Source: Cyanophora paradoxa
Lineage: Eukaryota > Glaucocystophyceae > Cyanophorales > Cyanophoraceae
Length of the DNA: 64,000 nt
Direction: 5' to 3'
Assembly: GCA_004431415.1 (NCBI GenBank)
Contig: QPMI01000167.1
Span: 161,222 to 225,221, forward strand
In this document: piece by piece, positions 21,143 through 32,009 of the stretch
Layout of the letters: every line of letters begins with the position of its first letter
Position numbering within the stretch: the first letter of the stretch is position 1
Notes under the pieces: generated by a model
What the model was told of the DNA's origin: nothing
Seen by the model: the letters and a program-made list of their open reading frames with translations, nothing else
The model's database searches: none
Program-made: the position numbers and the translations under genes

Positions 21143-22091
21143 AGTGTACAAGAAGGGCAACAAGGATTCATTCGGTGATCCATTCGATCCTACAACTGGA
21201 GCCCCTTCTTGCGTCTGCTGAGTCATTTGGACACGAACTGAATCGGGAAGTCCGGGCTACAATCAAGTGTGAGATGTACAGTGTGGCACAACGAGCTCAC
21301 TCTGGACCAGCCGGGCCCTGCGTTGCCCTCTTAACTTTTAAAAGGGGAATAATGGGCCACCCACGGAACACTGGCTGAGATGTGGGATCCGGAGCCTGGC
21401 GAATCGGGACAACACTAGGAGTTTCACATCGCCCACATAAACTTCTCCGACTGGGTTCTATCTGGGGACCGTCGAGTGCTGTTCTCTAGATTTTATTCTA
21501 CGTTCTACTGGACCTGTATCTACAGGGTGAATCGGATAGGTCGGGTGTGAGGGGTCGAGGAAGAAGGGGGAGGACTCCAGGAAGGAAGAGGAGCTTGCAA
21601 TTGGTGCCTCTGAGGCTCCGCCCCCGATAGGGACGGCTGTTCACCATGGCTGGGCCGCCCTGCTCCACTTTTCCATTAACGACGTCGACGTCGACGCTAG
21701 TGCGATGGCCGGCTATATATAGCTAGTGCTCGACGCTCCTGCTATGAAACATGTACACGGGCGAGCGCGTCTCCCGTCTCAATTGCAAGTTGGCAACGGC
21801 TTGCGTTCAGCGTAGACAGAGCTAGCTAGCTGTGTACTGTGCGAAAGCAAAAGCCAGCAAGCGCGCACAGGAGCGTCGGATGCTTCTCGCCTACTCGATT
21901 CTCAACTTCATTTTCTTCATCCTGCTTTTCTCTATGGCCCTGTGCGCTTCGCCACCCTGGGCGACTTACGCCAGCTAAGATCTGGCCTCTTGCATTGGCC
22001 GGCGGGAGACTCGCCGGGAGTCCGTGAATGGGTACCGTCCAACTTTCGTCCAACAACAAGCGAGATCAACGCAGCTAAGATCTAGAGCGCG
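21143..22091. repeat. Intergenic region with a partial dispersed-repeat copy
   Basis: Bases about 21222-21334 match part of the repeat at 33078-33220 (shared CATTTGGACACGAA, then TCCGGGCT, then CCGGGCCCTGCGTTGCCCTC). Bases 21802-21838 recur at 24563-24599. No gene recognised. Confidence 0.6.
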
Positions 22092-22618
22092 ATGGCAGGG
22101 AAAGACGGCGATGTCGAGCATCGGAAGCAGGTCATGGAGCTGCAAGGCAGGTTTATGGAGACGCAGCGGCAGCTGGTGGGTATCACAGCGCAGATTCAGA
22201 TGCGCGATAGAGAAAAGAAGAAGACGGGGCTCACGCTCAAGGAGATCGACGAACTGCCGAAGGGTGTCAACACGTACAAGTCCATCGGCGCGCCCTGCTA
22301 GCGCTCACGCATGCCGCTGTGCGCTGACCCTTTCTTGCAGGGAAGATGTGCGCAGCGGCGGCGTCTTCCGCCGACGTCGGAATTGAAGTCCTCACGCCGC
22401 GCTGCAGGTTCCTTCTAACACCCACCGAGATGCTCGCCGCGGAGTTGAAATCGAGAATCGGGGATGCAGAGAAAGACATACAATCATTCTCGGTACGTTT
22501 CTTTGAGTTGCACCAGCAGGGCGGGCAGTTACACTGCACCGCGCAGAATTCCCGCGCATACCTGGAGCGGCAGCTGCGCGAGGTTGAGACACAGCTCCGG
22601 GAAATCACGCGCTCCTAG
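22092..22618 (+). CDS. PFDN1: Prefoldin subunit 1
   Basis: Beta-type subunit of the prefoldin hexamer, the co-chaperone that hands unfolded actin and tubulin to the CCT chaperonin. Exons 22092-22287, 22341-22347, 22408-22492 and 22547-22618 give 119 aa. The protein is two long helices around a hairpin: RKQVMELQGRFMETQRQLVG, LKEIDELPKGVNTYKSIGK, MFLLTPTEMLAAELKSRIGD, then RAYLERQLREVETQLREIT. Length fits the family. The first intron has a GC donor (GCGCGC). The second exon would be only 7 nt; if the 60-nt intron after it is not removed the frame stays open and adds CAAAASSADVGIEVLTPRC, so alternative splicing or retention is possible. The third intron is GT-AG. Confidence 0.92.
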
Positions 22619-22784
22619 CTAGAACTTGTGTCGTTTGTGAAACGAATCCACAACATTTGGACACAGTCGCAAGGTCAAATCGCCGGCCCCGCGGGCCCCG
22701 GCATTATTCCTCACGATCAGGGGGCGAGTGCAGGCAAAGTCTTGCCCGACCTAAGCCACCTGAGGCTATCTCTCCTAGCGTTCT

Positions 22785-23440
22785 CGCCGACAAGCTTGCT
22801 GTTGTAATTGAGCAAAGCTAGCCGAATTCGAAGAGCGAGCGTGCATGAATTCGGAGCTCGCCAGAGCTGGATGAACAGCAAGCCGGATATATAACCCGCA
22901 GCGATACGCAGCGCTTCTCGGTGCTATCAAGCAAAGCCAGGTGGATGTCCAAACGCTGGTGAGGAAGAACCAGCTTCGACAGGCGAATTTGACGTCGACG
23001 AGCAACCTCCAACGCAATCGTGCGCCGCGCCGGCGCCCTGGTCTTCAAGCGCACCAACTTAGTCTTTGCATTTCGGCAGATGCCCGGTTGATGCGCGGAA
23101 ATGGATAAAAAGACGGCTTCGCCGCGTCCGGGTTTCACAGATCCACCTGTATCTAAGGACACGGCTCCCGAGGCGCACCTGCCCACGGCACGAGCGCATG
23201 GAAGGGGCAAGCCCAACCCTCCGACCAGTTTCAAGCCGAGCTGGATAGCCTTACGGCAGGCCTGCAGCAAGCGGTGAGATCTTACACAACCGATGAGAAA
23301 ATCCTCGTGGACGAAAGTCTCGAGTAGCAGCGACCACCTCGTAGAGGGCAGTGCTTGTGGGCTGGGCCTGCAGCGACGGCGGCCGCAGTGGACATCCCAC
23401 ACTTGCAGCCCGGACTTGTGGTTTGAATTCGTGTCCAAAT
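22785..23440 (+). repeat. Long dispersed repeat, copy A (inverted copy B at 33080-33735)
   Basis: About 650 bp that matches the reverse complement of 33080-33735 along its whole length with indels. Both copies contain a coiled-coil-like segment (QRYAALLGAIK(Q/E)SQVDVQTL). Copy A has more frame breaks. This may be a duplicated gene fragment or an unclassified mobile element. Confidence 0.8.
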
Positions 23441-23463
23441 GCGATCATTCAGAACAACACACA

Positions 23464-24439
23464 TCACAAGATCTTGTCCTCGAGCAGGGATACAAGCTCG
23501 GCTGCGAAACGATGTTGTGGGAACCTGACGGGTGAGGTTAGGAAGAGGACTGACAAGCACGCTGGAGCCATCACGGCGCACCCCATCACATTGAAATAAT
23601 CTCCATTCACTCCCCGGACAAAGCTGCCAGCCGCACCCTGAATGCCGTAGGCGCCAGCCTTGTCCATTGGATCTCCCGTGGCTATGTAAGCATGTATCAA
23701 GTCGCTGGATAGCTGCAGCATTTGGAATCAGAGAGATCATTTTAAAAAGACCGGTCCGCACACTGTTGCAAATTGCACTTCGGTGCGCTCTGCAAAGGCC
23801 CGGACAAGCGGCTCAGCATTCGAATCGCCTCGAGGCCGAGGGACAATTAGGGAGACGCCGGTGAAGACGTCGTGTGCGCGCCCGCTCAAGGAGGAGAGCA
23901 TTTTGTGCGCATCCGACTCATCAAGGGGCTTCTCTGGGTCGCAGTTGGTCGTAATTTTGACGTGGGGATTTTTTACGATTACCCAGAATCTTGCCATCCA
24001 AGACCACTACCGTGTCGGAGCCGATCAACAGGTGAGGTATTTGCACTTCAGGATGGCCAACACTGTTGGCAAGCAACCGCAACGCGACCTCCATCGCCTT
24101 ATTCGTCGCATTCGCCTTGACGTACTCGGCCGGGGAGGGAAACGCGGCCTTGTCCTGCGAAGGCAGCTTAGCCCACAAGCCGAGACCTCGAGGAGACGCG
24201 AGGTCAGCGCGCGCACCATCGTCCTCTCGTCGAAGTTCGACACGGCGACCTCGAAGTTCAGGCCGAGGTTCGCCAGAATCTCGCGCCGTCTGCGGAGCGC
24301 TCCGGCAAGCCGCGCGCGGACCGGAGCCTATCGAATCCTAGCGGAGCCCTACCGCTTCGGCTATCGAAGCGCACCTTGGTGAGCCCGACGCGAGGACCAC
24401 GCGCAGCTGGGCCACTCGGCCCATGTACGGAAAGAGCAT
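23464..24439 (-). CDS. Maf-like nucleoside triphosphate pyrophosphatase
   Basis: Maf/ASMTL-type housecleaning enzyme that hydrolyses non-canonical or modified NTPs to NMP and PPi. Six exons give 223 aa: 24375-24439, 24217-24289, 23983-24154, 23764-23933, 23582-23712, 23464-23524, all GT-AG. Motifs in order: [18 protein letters not shown] (the SxSPRR active-site loop), [95 protein letters not shown]. All catalytic motifs are present and length fits single-domain Maf proteins. Convergent with PFDN1, with the long repeat between them. Confidence 0.94.
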
Positions 24440-24599
24440 GCTTAGCTAAGCTAGAACAGCTCGGAAGCTGCGCGCCCGCGCTCGACGCGCTGGACCCGCT
24501 GCGCCGCGTATCGCTCTGGCGGCGGCGCACGAGCCACTACCCCGCGGATGTAGTCTGCAGTCTGCGTTCAGCGTAGACAGAGCTAGCTAGCTGTGTACT

Positions 24600-25500
24600 A
24601 CGCCTGTCTGGGTTACACGTAGGGAGGTGCGGCCCTCGCCGTTGCAGCAAAGGGATGGCAGACGCAGCGGTAGAGCGATAGCGAGCCGCGCTTGAGGGTG
24701 CCAAAAGTGGGCGGTGAGAGCCCGCACGCGAGGAGGCGGTACGTATACACGGAATACAAACGCGCTCGATGACCGTAGCGTACGCGCGCATGTCGCACGG
24801 CCGCACCGAGGGGGTGTTCATCTGCGCCTGCGTTGTGAAAGCTGGTGCGCGCGTCAGTGTGCGCAAGTGACTCTGAAACATTGACGGCGCAGTACAGTAC
24901 CTCGGCCTAGACGTATGTGGCTGGGATTGATATCGGTCTGTTCTGCAGTCTGAAGACCGAGGCGGGTAGCTGTACCCAGCGCGGATCGTTCCAGGACGAC
25001 GACGTTCCTCGACGTTCCTGCGCGCGAGTGTCTTGCTCTCTCAAGGTCTCAGCTGCAGAATGGCGGGCAAGCCGGAATTCCAAATCGTCGAGGAAGCCGT
25101 TGGTGCCGTTCCGGTCGTCAACTTCGTGCGCTCCCTCATCCGCCCGCGGGCCTGCGCGGGCCGCCCCAGCGCACTCGCTGTGCACTAGGTGCCGCGCCCA
25201 CACATCATTAGCTGATTCGCGTGCAGCTCTACCGGGGCGTCGCGTCGAATCTCGCCTTCCGGCGTGGTAGGACGTCCAGCTGCAGCCTCGCCGAACCTTT
25301 GGCTCAACGCGTGTCAACGCGTGCGTGTGCAGGAGATCAGGAGGAGCAGATGCGGCAGGAGGCGCTCGGCTCGCGTGCGGCGTGGAAGACAATCGCCAGC
25401 GCTATCTCGTGGTCGATCTGGGGGCGTGAGGGCGCGATTGCGGGCGCAGTTGTCGCAGAGGTGAGCGGCTAACACCTTTTCCACTGAAATCGCTTAGAGC
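24600..25500. other. Unassigned region with weak minus-strand coding signal
   Basis: A minus-strand open frame at 24907-25392 contains segments that look protein-like (HEVDDRNGTNGFLDDLEFRL) and runs without stops for 160 residues, but the opposite strand is also open and no family is recognised. Another fragment near 25350-25440 reads EIALAIVFHAAREPSASCR. A spliced gene is possible. I make no functional call. Confidence 0.25.
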
Positions 25501-25774
25501 GGTGCATGCAGATCGCGGACCGGCTAGGTGTAATGGAACCCCAGGGCCCGGCGCAGCAGCAGTAAGTAGGCACTGGTAGCTTCGTAACGCCATAAGTCCT
25601 TGACATTATATCGATGTATGGGGCTTCTTCAGCCCGTGTCCGCGGCATGCCTCGAGCACTAGCTTCTAGGTTCCTCTCGTCGTGTGGGCGTGTTCCTCTC
25701 GAAACGGCAGACTATCCTCGTTCCGCGTAGACAAATGATGTCTGCTGCGTAGACACGTGATGTTCTTATGTAGA

Positions 25775-25930
25775 TATCTGCATTTCAGACGCGACCAACG
25801 ACATCTGGACTAGCCTAGTAGCTGTTTGACTAGCAGCAAGTCGCCGGTCGACTAGGCACGTCGACTTCGAGTTCGAAATCGAAACCGAGCGGCCGACTCG
25901 GCGAAACCGAAATCCGATGATCGAAGTATA
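25775..25930 (-). repeat. Dispersed repeat, inverted copy of 46700-46880
   Basis: The reverse complement carries GGCTAGTCCAGATGTCGTTG, GTC(G/T)TGTCTGAAATGCA and CAAACAGCTACTAGG in the same order as 46795-46880, with weaker similarity continuing into the flank. Confidence 0.8.
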
Positions 25931-26310
25931 TTTGTATTGAGACACCGGGCTGAATATCAAAAGAGCAATGGTGCAGGCCTTGCACATGCCCGAGGGGAAG
26001 GACTGCTGCCCGAGAGGATCAAAATCCTAACGAGCCCCGGCCCGGAGACCGGTACCGGGCCTCCCCCGCTCCCCATGGGGATCGCAAAAGGAGGAGCCGC
26101 ATCGCATCGCTTCAGAAGCTATCAATGCACAGCAGCAGCAGAGGCTCACGCCCCCTTCGCCTCCCCAGACGCTGTTTGCTGGAATGCCGCACCAACCAGG
26201 CCCCGCAGAAGGAAGAGCGGCCGCTCATCGCTCGCGTCGCTTTCGGACAGGGCGCGGAGCGCAGTCACAGCCGCTGGAGCGCCCCGCATCATGTTCTCCC
26301 GCTGCGCCGA

Positions 26311-26880
26311 TCAGAAGAAGCCACGCCGGCCCAGCGGCGCCTGCTCGGAGGAAGCGGAGGACGCACCGCTTGTTGCAACTGTGACGCTTGGTGCTCCACG
26401 TTGGCGAGGCGATCTTCGATCTCGGATTTCTCGGCGCGACGTCCTCGGACGTCGTAGTACCACTTGCCGCCGAGAAGGAATCCGCAGAGCACGATAAATA
26501 GATCTGCGTGATGCTCGAGCCTGGCGCGGGCTCAAGTTGGGTGCGGACTGCGAACACCTAGGTAGTTCTTCCTCAGCGCCTTCCGCTGCTCTGCTTGGAG
26601 ATCCTCCATCCGGGCTTTAACTACTGGATGCCTCTCCATAGACTGCGAGATCTCGCGCTGGAGCTGCCCGAGCTCCCTGCGCATGGGTCAGAAGCACGCG
26701 GCATGCAAGCAGCACGTGTACAGCAACGAACTCCTGAGTCATGCCACGCGCATTAACGGCATCCATTGCTTCCCGGATCATGTCCGCTTGCGCCTTGTCG
26801 GTCGCGCTGGCGGCGGACCGTCTCGCCGCGGACGCGACGGCGGGCCGAGCGCGCGGCAGCACCCAGAGGGCGGATTGCAT
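26311..26880 (-). CDS. Small mitochondrial-type single-pass coiled-coil membrane protein (144 aa)
   Basis: Four exons in frame: 26732-26880, 26558-26676, 26367-26503, 26311-26340. The start MQSALWVLPRARPAVASAAR is a good mitochondrial presequence. Then come a helical charged part (LGQLQREISQSMERHPVVKA, RMEDLQAEQRKALRKNYL), one membrane helix (DLFIVLCGFLLGGKWYYDV) and a C-terminal coiled coil (AEKSEIEDRLANVEHQASQL). The end is APLGRRGFF. Frame continuity across three GT-AG introns makes this a real gene. The family is not recognised. Confidence 0.7.
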
Positions 26881-26937
26881 GGCTTAGCTGCGCTGCGGGG
26901 CTGTGGTGCCTGTAGCGGGAGGCGAGGCCGCTGAGGC

Positions 26938-27085
26938 AATGGAGGGCGTCGGAGGGCCGTCGGAGGGCGTCAGGGCCGGTGAGTTCGCGGTGACTCTCGC
27001 CGGTGAGGCGAAAAGGGGTAAAATTCGAGCGGCCGGAGGCCGGGGGAGAGTCGGAGGGCGTCGGAGGGCGGAGGGCGTCGGAGGG
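26938..27085 (+). repeat. GGAGGGCGTC minisatellite
   Basis: Degenerate tandem repeats of GGAGGGCGTC and GGAGGGCCGTC flank a unique 70-bp core. Confidence 0.8.
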
Positions 27086-27515
27086 CGGACTCCGGCGCGT
27101 GAGGGGTACGCGCACAGCTTGTGGGCGGATTCTGCTTCTTCGGGCGCACCTTAGCTTAGCTTAACGCAGCTTAACTCAGAACGCAGCCATTTGTTCAACG
27201 CAGCAGCTAAGAGAGACGACCGACGAGCGACCGACGCGCCGTCATCCGTCCGCCTACCGACGCGTCACCAACGCGCCGCCGCGCGTGCGATGTCGAAGCT
27301 GCCGTGCTTCGTTGTGGGAAGCGCGTACATTGTCTCCGCGGCGCCGTCCTGGACGAGCGCCGGGTGCGCATCGCGCGGCTCAGCCGAGCTGCCTGGCTGC
27401 GGAGATCGTCGGTAAAGCTCATGCGTTGCGTTGATGCAGGTCGCTGCGCGCGTCGCTGCGCGGCGGCCGGGCGGCGAGGTGTGCGGCTGCGGTCGAAAAC
27501 CCAGCGTTCAAACCA

Positions 27516-29056
27516 ATGCCGTCAAGCCGTCGCGTCTTCAGAATCCGGGCCCCGGATCCTGCTCAGCGGTCCTTTCACATCGTTGCGGAGACGCCCACTC
27601 GACGAGAGGAACCTGCGCCTTCAGCGCTCGATGCTCCCTTGATCGTCGACGTGGAGCCAGAGGATCAGGATACCGTCCAAGTCGCCTCTGAATTTCTAAT
27701 TGGTCCTATTCTTGCCGTTGTATTTATTTCGATGCTGGATGCGGCTGGTTTCTCATTCGTGAAAATTCTCGATAACGATTTGGCCCCAAGTCTAAGTACC
27801 GCACTAAGGTGCATGAGCCACGAACGTTCAGATTACCGAAACCCTATCCCTAACCCTTACCCTAACCTTACTCAGATTCTCTGTGGCCTCGATCGGGTTC
27901 TTGCCGTATCTCTGGAAGCACCGCAACGATATGGAGGCCTTCCTAGCAGGAGGAGAGCTTGGACTTTGGCTATTCGCAGGCTTTGCTTTCCAGAGCCTGG
28001 CTCTCGTGAGCCGGCCCCCCGCTTATGTCAGCAAACCGCTAAGTTCTGGCAGCAAACCGTTGAGGCCTCCCGATCGGCTTTCATCTCGTCTCTTGACGTC
28101 GTCATCGTACCGATGGTAGAATGGTAGCGGCTGTTATGCCCGCGCGATCTGCACGCCTTGTCCCACACTCTCCAGGCTGGTCTTCCGGTATCGCCTCGGC
28201 GTCAGGACATGGGTTGCCGCCCTCGTGGCCTGTGTGGGAGTCATCGCCCTTGAGACCGGCGGGATGCACGGGCCCGAGATAGGTGACCTTTTTTCGGTAT
28301 TAATGGCTACATGTTGGGCAATCAACTTTATCCGACTCGAGGAACACGGTCACAAGTGCGAGCCGCGTCGACGAGCCCAGTTTTACTCGCAAGCCACTTG
28401 TAACGCAAGCCAGGCATTCTGCAACGCTCTTGTCGGCGGTGGAGTTGTGTGCCACCAGTGTTCTGTGCCTAGGCTGGTTCATTGCCGGTGCGGCTCCTCT
28501 ACAATCGCTCGTGAAGAAGTGCAACGCTGAGGGGGTCCACAGAGCGGCCTGCCGTCGATCTCTCGACCATCCCCTGGTGCGCCACCTTGCTTTCCTGCTC
28601 CTGCTGGCTCATCTGTTGTGCGCAGGCCGACGGTCGCTGTGGCTGGCTTAGGACTCACAGCTTTACCAACTTGGATGTCAGGTGTGCAGGGCCCGTTGCT
28701 CTTTCTACGCTACGGGCGCGCCAGCCCTCCTACCTCAGCGCTTGACCAATGTCACAGCCGTCGCCCTCCGTACTGTGTCAGGTGCGGGGCGGGATGCCTG
28801 CTGTGGGCGTGCCGCCTGCAGGAGGCCGAGTTGGGAGGGGGCAGCGTTCGAGGCGACGGTGGTGTTGAGTCTGGAACCCCTGTGGGCCGCAGGCCTCGCC
28901 TTCGTGCTGTTAGGGGAGACCCTCGCCTCACAAGCGTACCTTGGTCTGTGTCGCCCTTTCCTATGCTGTTGCTTTGTTTGACTTCCTCCAGGGGGACTAC
29001 TTATCGTCTTGGCCTGCCTCCTCCACCACCTTATTCCCGAAACCGAGAAGAAATAG
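27516..29056 (+). CDS. EamA/DMT-family transporter
   Basis: Ten-helix drug/metabolite-type permease; substrate unknown. Resolved exons: 27516-27808, 27876-28005, 28053-28123, 28176 to about 28363, then two or more exons with boundaries not fixed (one around 28410-28530, another ending 28943), and the last 28992-29056. Membrane segments: FLIGPILAVVFISMLDAAGF, RFSVASIGFLPYLW, ELGLWLFAGFAFQSLAL, RTWVAALVACVGVIALETG, LFSVLMATCWAINFIRLEE, LCATSVLCLGWFIAGAA, FEATVVLSLEPLWAAGLAFV, LLIVLACLLHHLIPE. EASRSAFISSLDVVIVPM and the final SLEPLWAA-GLAFVLLGETL are hallmark EamA stretches. The long polar start (about 50 residues) could be a transit peptide. Intron 1 contains telomere-like repeats. Confidence 0.82.
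27838..27872 (+). repeat. Interstitial telomere-like CCCTAA tract
   Basis: About five degenerate CCCTAA units (ACCCTATCCCTAACCCTTAC...) lie in the EamA intron 27809-27875 and end right before its CTCAG acceptor. Confidence 0.85.
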
Positions 29057-29084
29057 CTATAGCCTAGATACTTAGCCTATCCGC

Positions 29085-29260
29085 CCCCTCCACCCTCCCC
29101 CCCCCCCCCCCCTCCTACCCCTCCTTCCTCTCCCTCTCCTCCCTCCCCTCGCCTTCACCCCACACACACACACACACACCCCCTTCCTCTCCCTCTCCTC
29201 CCTCCCCTCGCCTCCCCCCCCCCCCCCCCCCCCAATTTGCCTCCCAACCCTCACATTTTC
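29085..29260 (+). repeat. Pyrimidine-rich low-complexity tract
   Basis: C-runs, CCTCTCCCTCTCCTCCCTCC units and an (AC)n stretch. A TCCTCTCCCTCTCCTCCCTC block occurs twice about 60 bp apart. Confidence 0.85.
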
Positions 29261-29379
29261 CTCCCTCCCCTGGCTGCCCCGCTTCCACAAATTGCTTCCT
29301 CGCCCCTCGCCCCCCTCTTATGCTGTTGCCGCTAAGTGCTGTGTGGCTGCTCTGTCTATGCAAAGCGTCGGCACAGCTG

Positions 29380-29620
29380 TACACTAGTGCATACGCATGC
29401 ATATATATGGTCGACCGTCGGACATCATGATCATATATATCTATATAGGATATATATATGATCATGATCATGATGGTAACGTTTGCCAAGTTGCATCATG
29501 ATCATGATCATGATCAATTTCAGCTGCAGAGAGCTTAACTTAGTACTAGTAAGCTTGAGACTCTGAGAATTTGCAATTGCAACGTTAACTGGGCGGACCC
29601 GGGAGCTCATTACTGTCCAT
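29380..29620 (+). repeat. Palindrome-tiled island 2 and dispersed repeat, copy 2
   Basis: Starts with CATACGCATGCATATATATG palindromes and (ATGATC)n, then follows copy 1 (16530-16735) through GTAACGTTTGCCAAG and TTTCAGCTGCAGA to GGGCGGACCCGGGAGCTCA. Confidence 0.85.
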
Positions 29621-29978
29621 AGGGGGCCACACAGGGCCCGACTGGCCGAGCGTGATTACTGCACAGCAGGATTTTCTTCAGCATTACTTTGAGCCGAAAA
29701 GTCGGCCGAAGAGCCCGCCTGTGCTCACGGACTTCTTGGCTAAAACAGACTCTGCGTCGACTTCCTCTGCATGGACTCGAAACATGAGAACGGGAGCTAA
29801 AAGTGATGGGAGTTGGCATGCCGGCGCGCACGCACCGCCGCGGGAAGCTCTGGATAGGACATCAGACACAGCTGGAAATGCTGGCCGCTCTTCAACTTCT
29901 GCTTTCCAGTGGGACGCTTAGCATGATTCTTCTACCAGGACTGATTTTTCGCACCAAGAACGCAGCGATATTCAGCAC

Positions 29979-30362
29979 TTGCGCCCTCTTCGCCGTTCCC
30001 TGGTCCCACCTTTGCCGTTCGTCCGGTCAGTGATGAAAGAAAGAAACGCTGTGACGATTTCATACCAGGAGGAGGATGCGCCATGGACCTGGGTATACGC
30101 GATGCAACGCCCCCCTGAAGAATGGCCGCAGGAAATACGCTGGCTCCGCAACGGACAAAAAGCGCTCGTCGAACGCCCGCGATGGATACCCAGGCCAGCC
30201 GATGTTGCCCTTTATTTTTTCGAGTCTATCCACATCACGTTTCTTAACCAATGCAACGACGCGAGGGACACTGAGGCGCACTCCGCATTGAAGAGGATCA
30301 TTGGCTTCTTGCCTGTCTTGATCCAGAGCTTCTCGGACTGCAAAAGGTTTGAGGGATACTAG
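29979..30362 (+). CDS. Possible uncharacterised exon(s)
   Basis: An open frame with uneven composition typical of proteins (EEDAPWTWVYAMQRPPEEWP, PADVALYFFESIHITFLNQC, KRIIGFLPVLIQSFSDC) ends at 30362. The reverse strand is also open over the same stretch, so strand is uncertain. No family recognised and no start or splice support. Confidence 0.28.
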   Translation: MRPLRRSLVPPLPFVRSVMKERNAVTISYQEEDAPWTWVYAMQRPPEEWPQEIRWLRNGQKALVERPRWIPRPADVALYFFESIHITFLNQCNDARDTEAHSALKRIIGFLPVLIQSFSDCKRFEGY

Positions 30363-31104
30363 AGATGCACCCTGCGCTCTCATCCGCTCTCATCCCTAAC
30401 AGCACGGGTACAGTTAAAGCGCTGAGGTAGGAGGTCCGGCCGTGCCCGTAGCATAGAAAGAGAAAGCATCATACAGCTCGCACATTCAAGATTTCGTCAA
30501 TATTCCAAGTCGGGTTGATGACTCTGCAAGCCCGATTAATGCGACGGACGCTTTAGGTTGCAGGGGTCTGCAGGCTCAGTGGCCGGAAAAAAAAACACGA
30601 AACACGGGCGACTCACATCTGCAGCTCGTCCTGTTGATAGACAATCCCCAATAAGTGACTCATTAAGCATACAACTCGGCCTGTGAGCACCTCTGGGGCC
30701 GGCTCGCGAGACAGGGCCGAGACCTGCAGGGAGAGATCTAAGCACTACGTAGGACGTAGTGTGAAGAGCAGACGGGCTCAGTCAGTGCGAACCTTGAACG
30801 AGACGTTCCCAAAGACTCGCGATTTTGCGATGCCAGCCTCCTCTTCGTTCGGCTGCGCCAGGCACGTTTCAGGAGTCAAAGAGGGGGCGGGGCGCCTGTG
30901 TGTATGAGGGATCAGAGGTTTCTCACAAAGACGAGCCGCAAACGTCTGCCGAGAAGCTCAAACGGCGCAACGAAAATACCTAGAAGAAACTGAGAGTCAG
31001 AGTCTCGGGACGGCGATGGTAGCTCTTATAGCCTACAAGCTTAAGTTGGTGCTGGGCCGGCCTTTACGGCTGTGGTAGCTCTCGTAATGCCTTTAGTCCG
31101 ACCT
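30363..31104. other. Intergenic, nothing recognised
   Basis: Short open frames only. No repeats longer than about 15 bp noticed. Confidence 0.4.
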
Positions 31105-31638
31105 CTATGTGCTGACGGGGAGCTTACGGAGGGCATCCATGTTGCCGTCGAGAATCCGGGCCACTGCCGCAAGCGTCGGCGGTTCGTAGTTGCCGTCGCC
31201 CCCCAAGGGGACGGCCTTGATCCTGCCTAGCTCTAGTAGAAAGTCTTATCGTAATCGTAATCGAGGATCCGACCCCTCAAGCCCTCGATTATGAGCATGG
31301 CCAAGCTTCAAAAAAATGCTGCGCGCACCGTCGGGGTCTTTGTCGCTGGTGACAGGGAACTGTATTTCGAGCAGATTTTTTCCGTCGTCAATCGCTTGCT
31401 TGGCAGCGACGCGGGCCTGATCGGCCGTCTCCAGAAGCGTCCGCGGAAGCCTGCTCCGTGCCGCGCCATCGGACGAAGCAGGCGGCGTCGAGTCGCACCG
31501 CACTTGAAACGACGGTGAAGTACGCCGAGCAGTCGAGCCGACGGACGGTGCAGGGGCGGTAGAGCTCCGCACTGGCTGAGCAATGATACAGCTCGAGCTT
31601 CGCCACACCGGCACGGCGCAGGCGAAGGCGGCGGCCAT
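31105..31638 (-). CDS. Short plastid-targeted protein with a DUF1995-like N-terminal motif (143 aa)
   Basis: Exons 31329-31638 and 31105-31226 join in frame. ATG 31638 starts MAAAFACAVPVWRSSSC, an Ser/Arg-rich probable plastid transit peptide. The mature start LPRTLLETADQARVAAKQAI and DDGKNLLEIQFPV match the opening of DUF1995 proteins (helix, then ALxDGxxxLEVEFP). The rest (RIKAVPLGGDGNYEPPTLAA, VARILDGNMDALRKLPVST) is short, whereas DUF1995 proteins normally continue for 200 or more residues. This could be a truncated paralogue or a separate small family. The intron is GT-AG. Confidence 0.5.
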
Positions 31639-32009
31639 GTCGAGTTTGCGCCGTAGCTGGCGCTGCAGCTGGGGAAGCGAGTTGGGCTGAATGAGCTGAG
31701 CGGCCCGAGGTGAGCGGCGAAGCAGACCGTTAGGACTGCAGCACTGAGCAGTGACGAGCGTGTGTGCTCCTATTAACGCACGCAAGGCGGTTCCTTTTTT
31801 TTCGGCGCTAGCCGTTAATTGCTTCTAAGTTCATGGCTCTCATACAAATTCTTTGGCAAGAGCGCACTCGACTAGGAACGAACCAGACGAACAGGAATCG
31901 CGTTAAAAGTGTAGAGGAGGTCAATATCTCCAGACCATTTTCTCAGATCTGAAAGCGTGGCCGTCGAAAGACGCGATTGCACGTAAAACTTGAAAACAGG
32001 CCTTCACCT

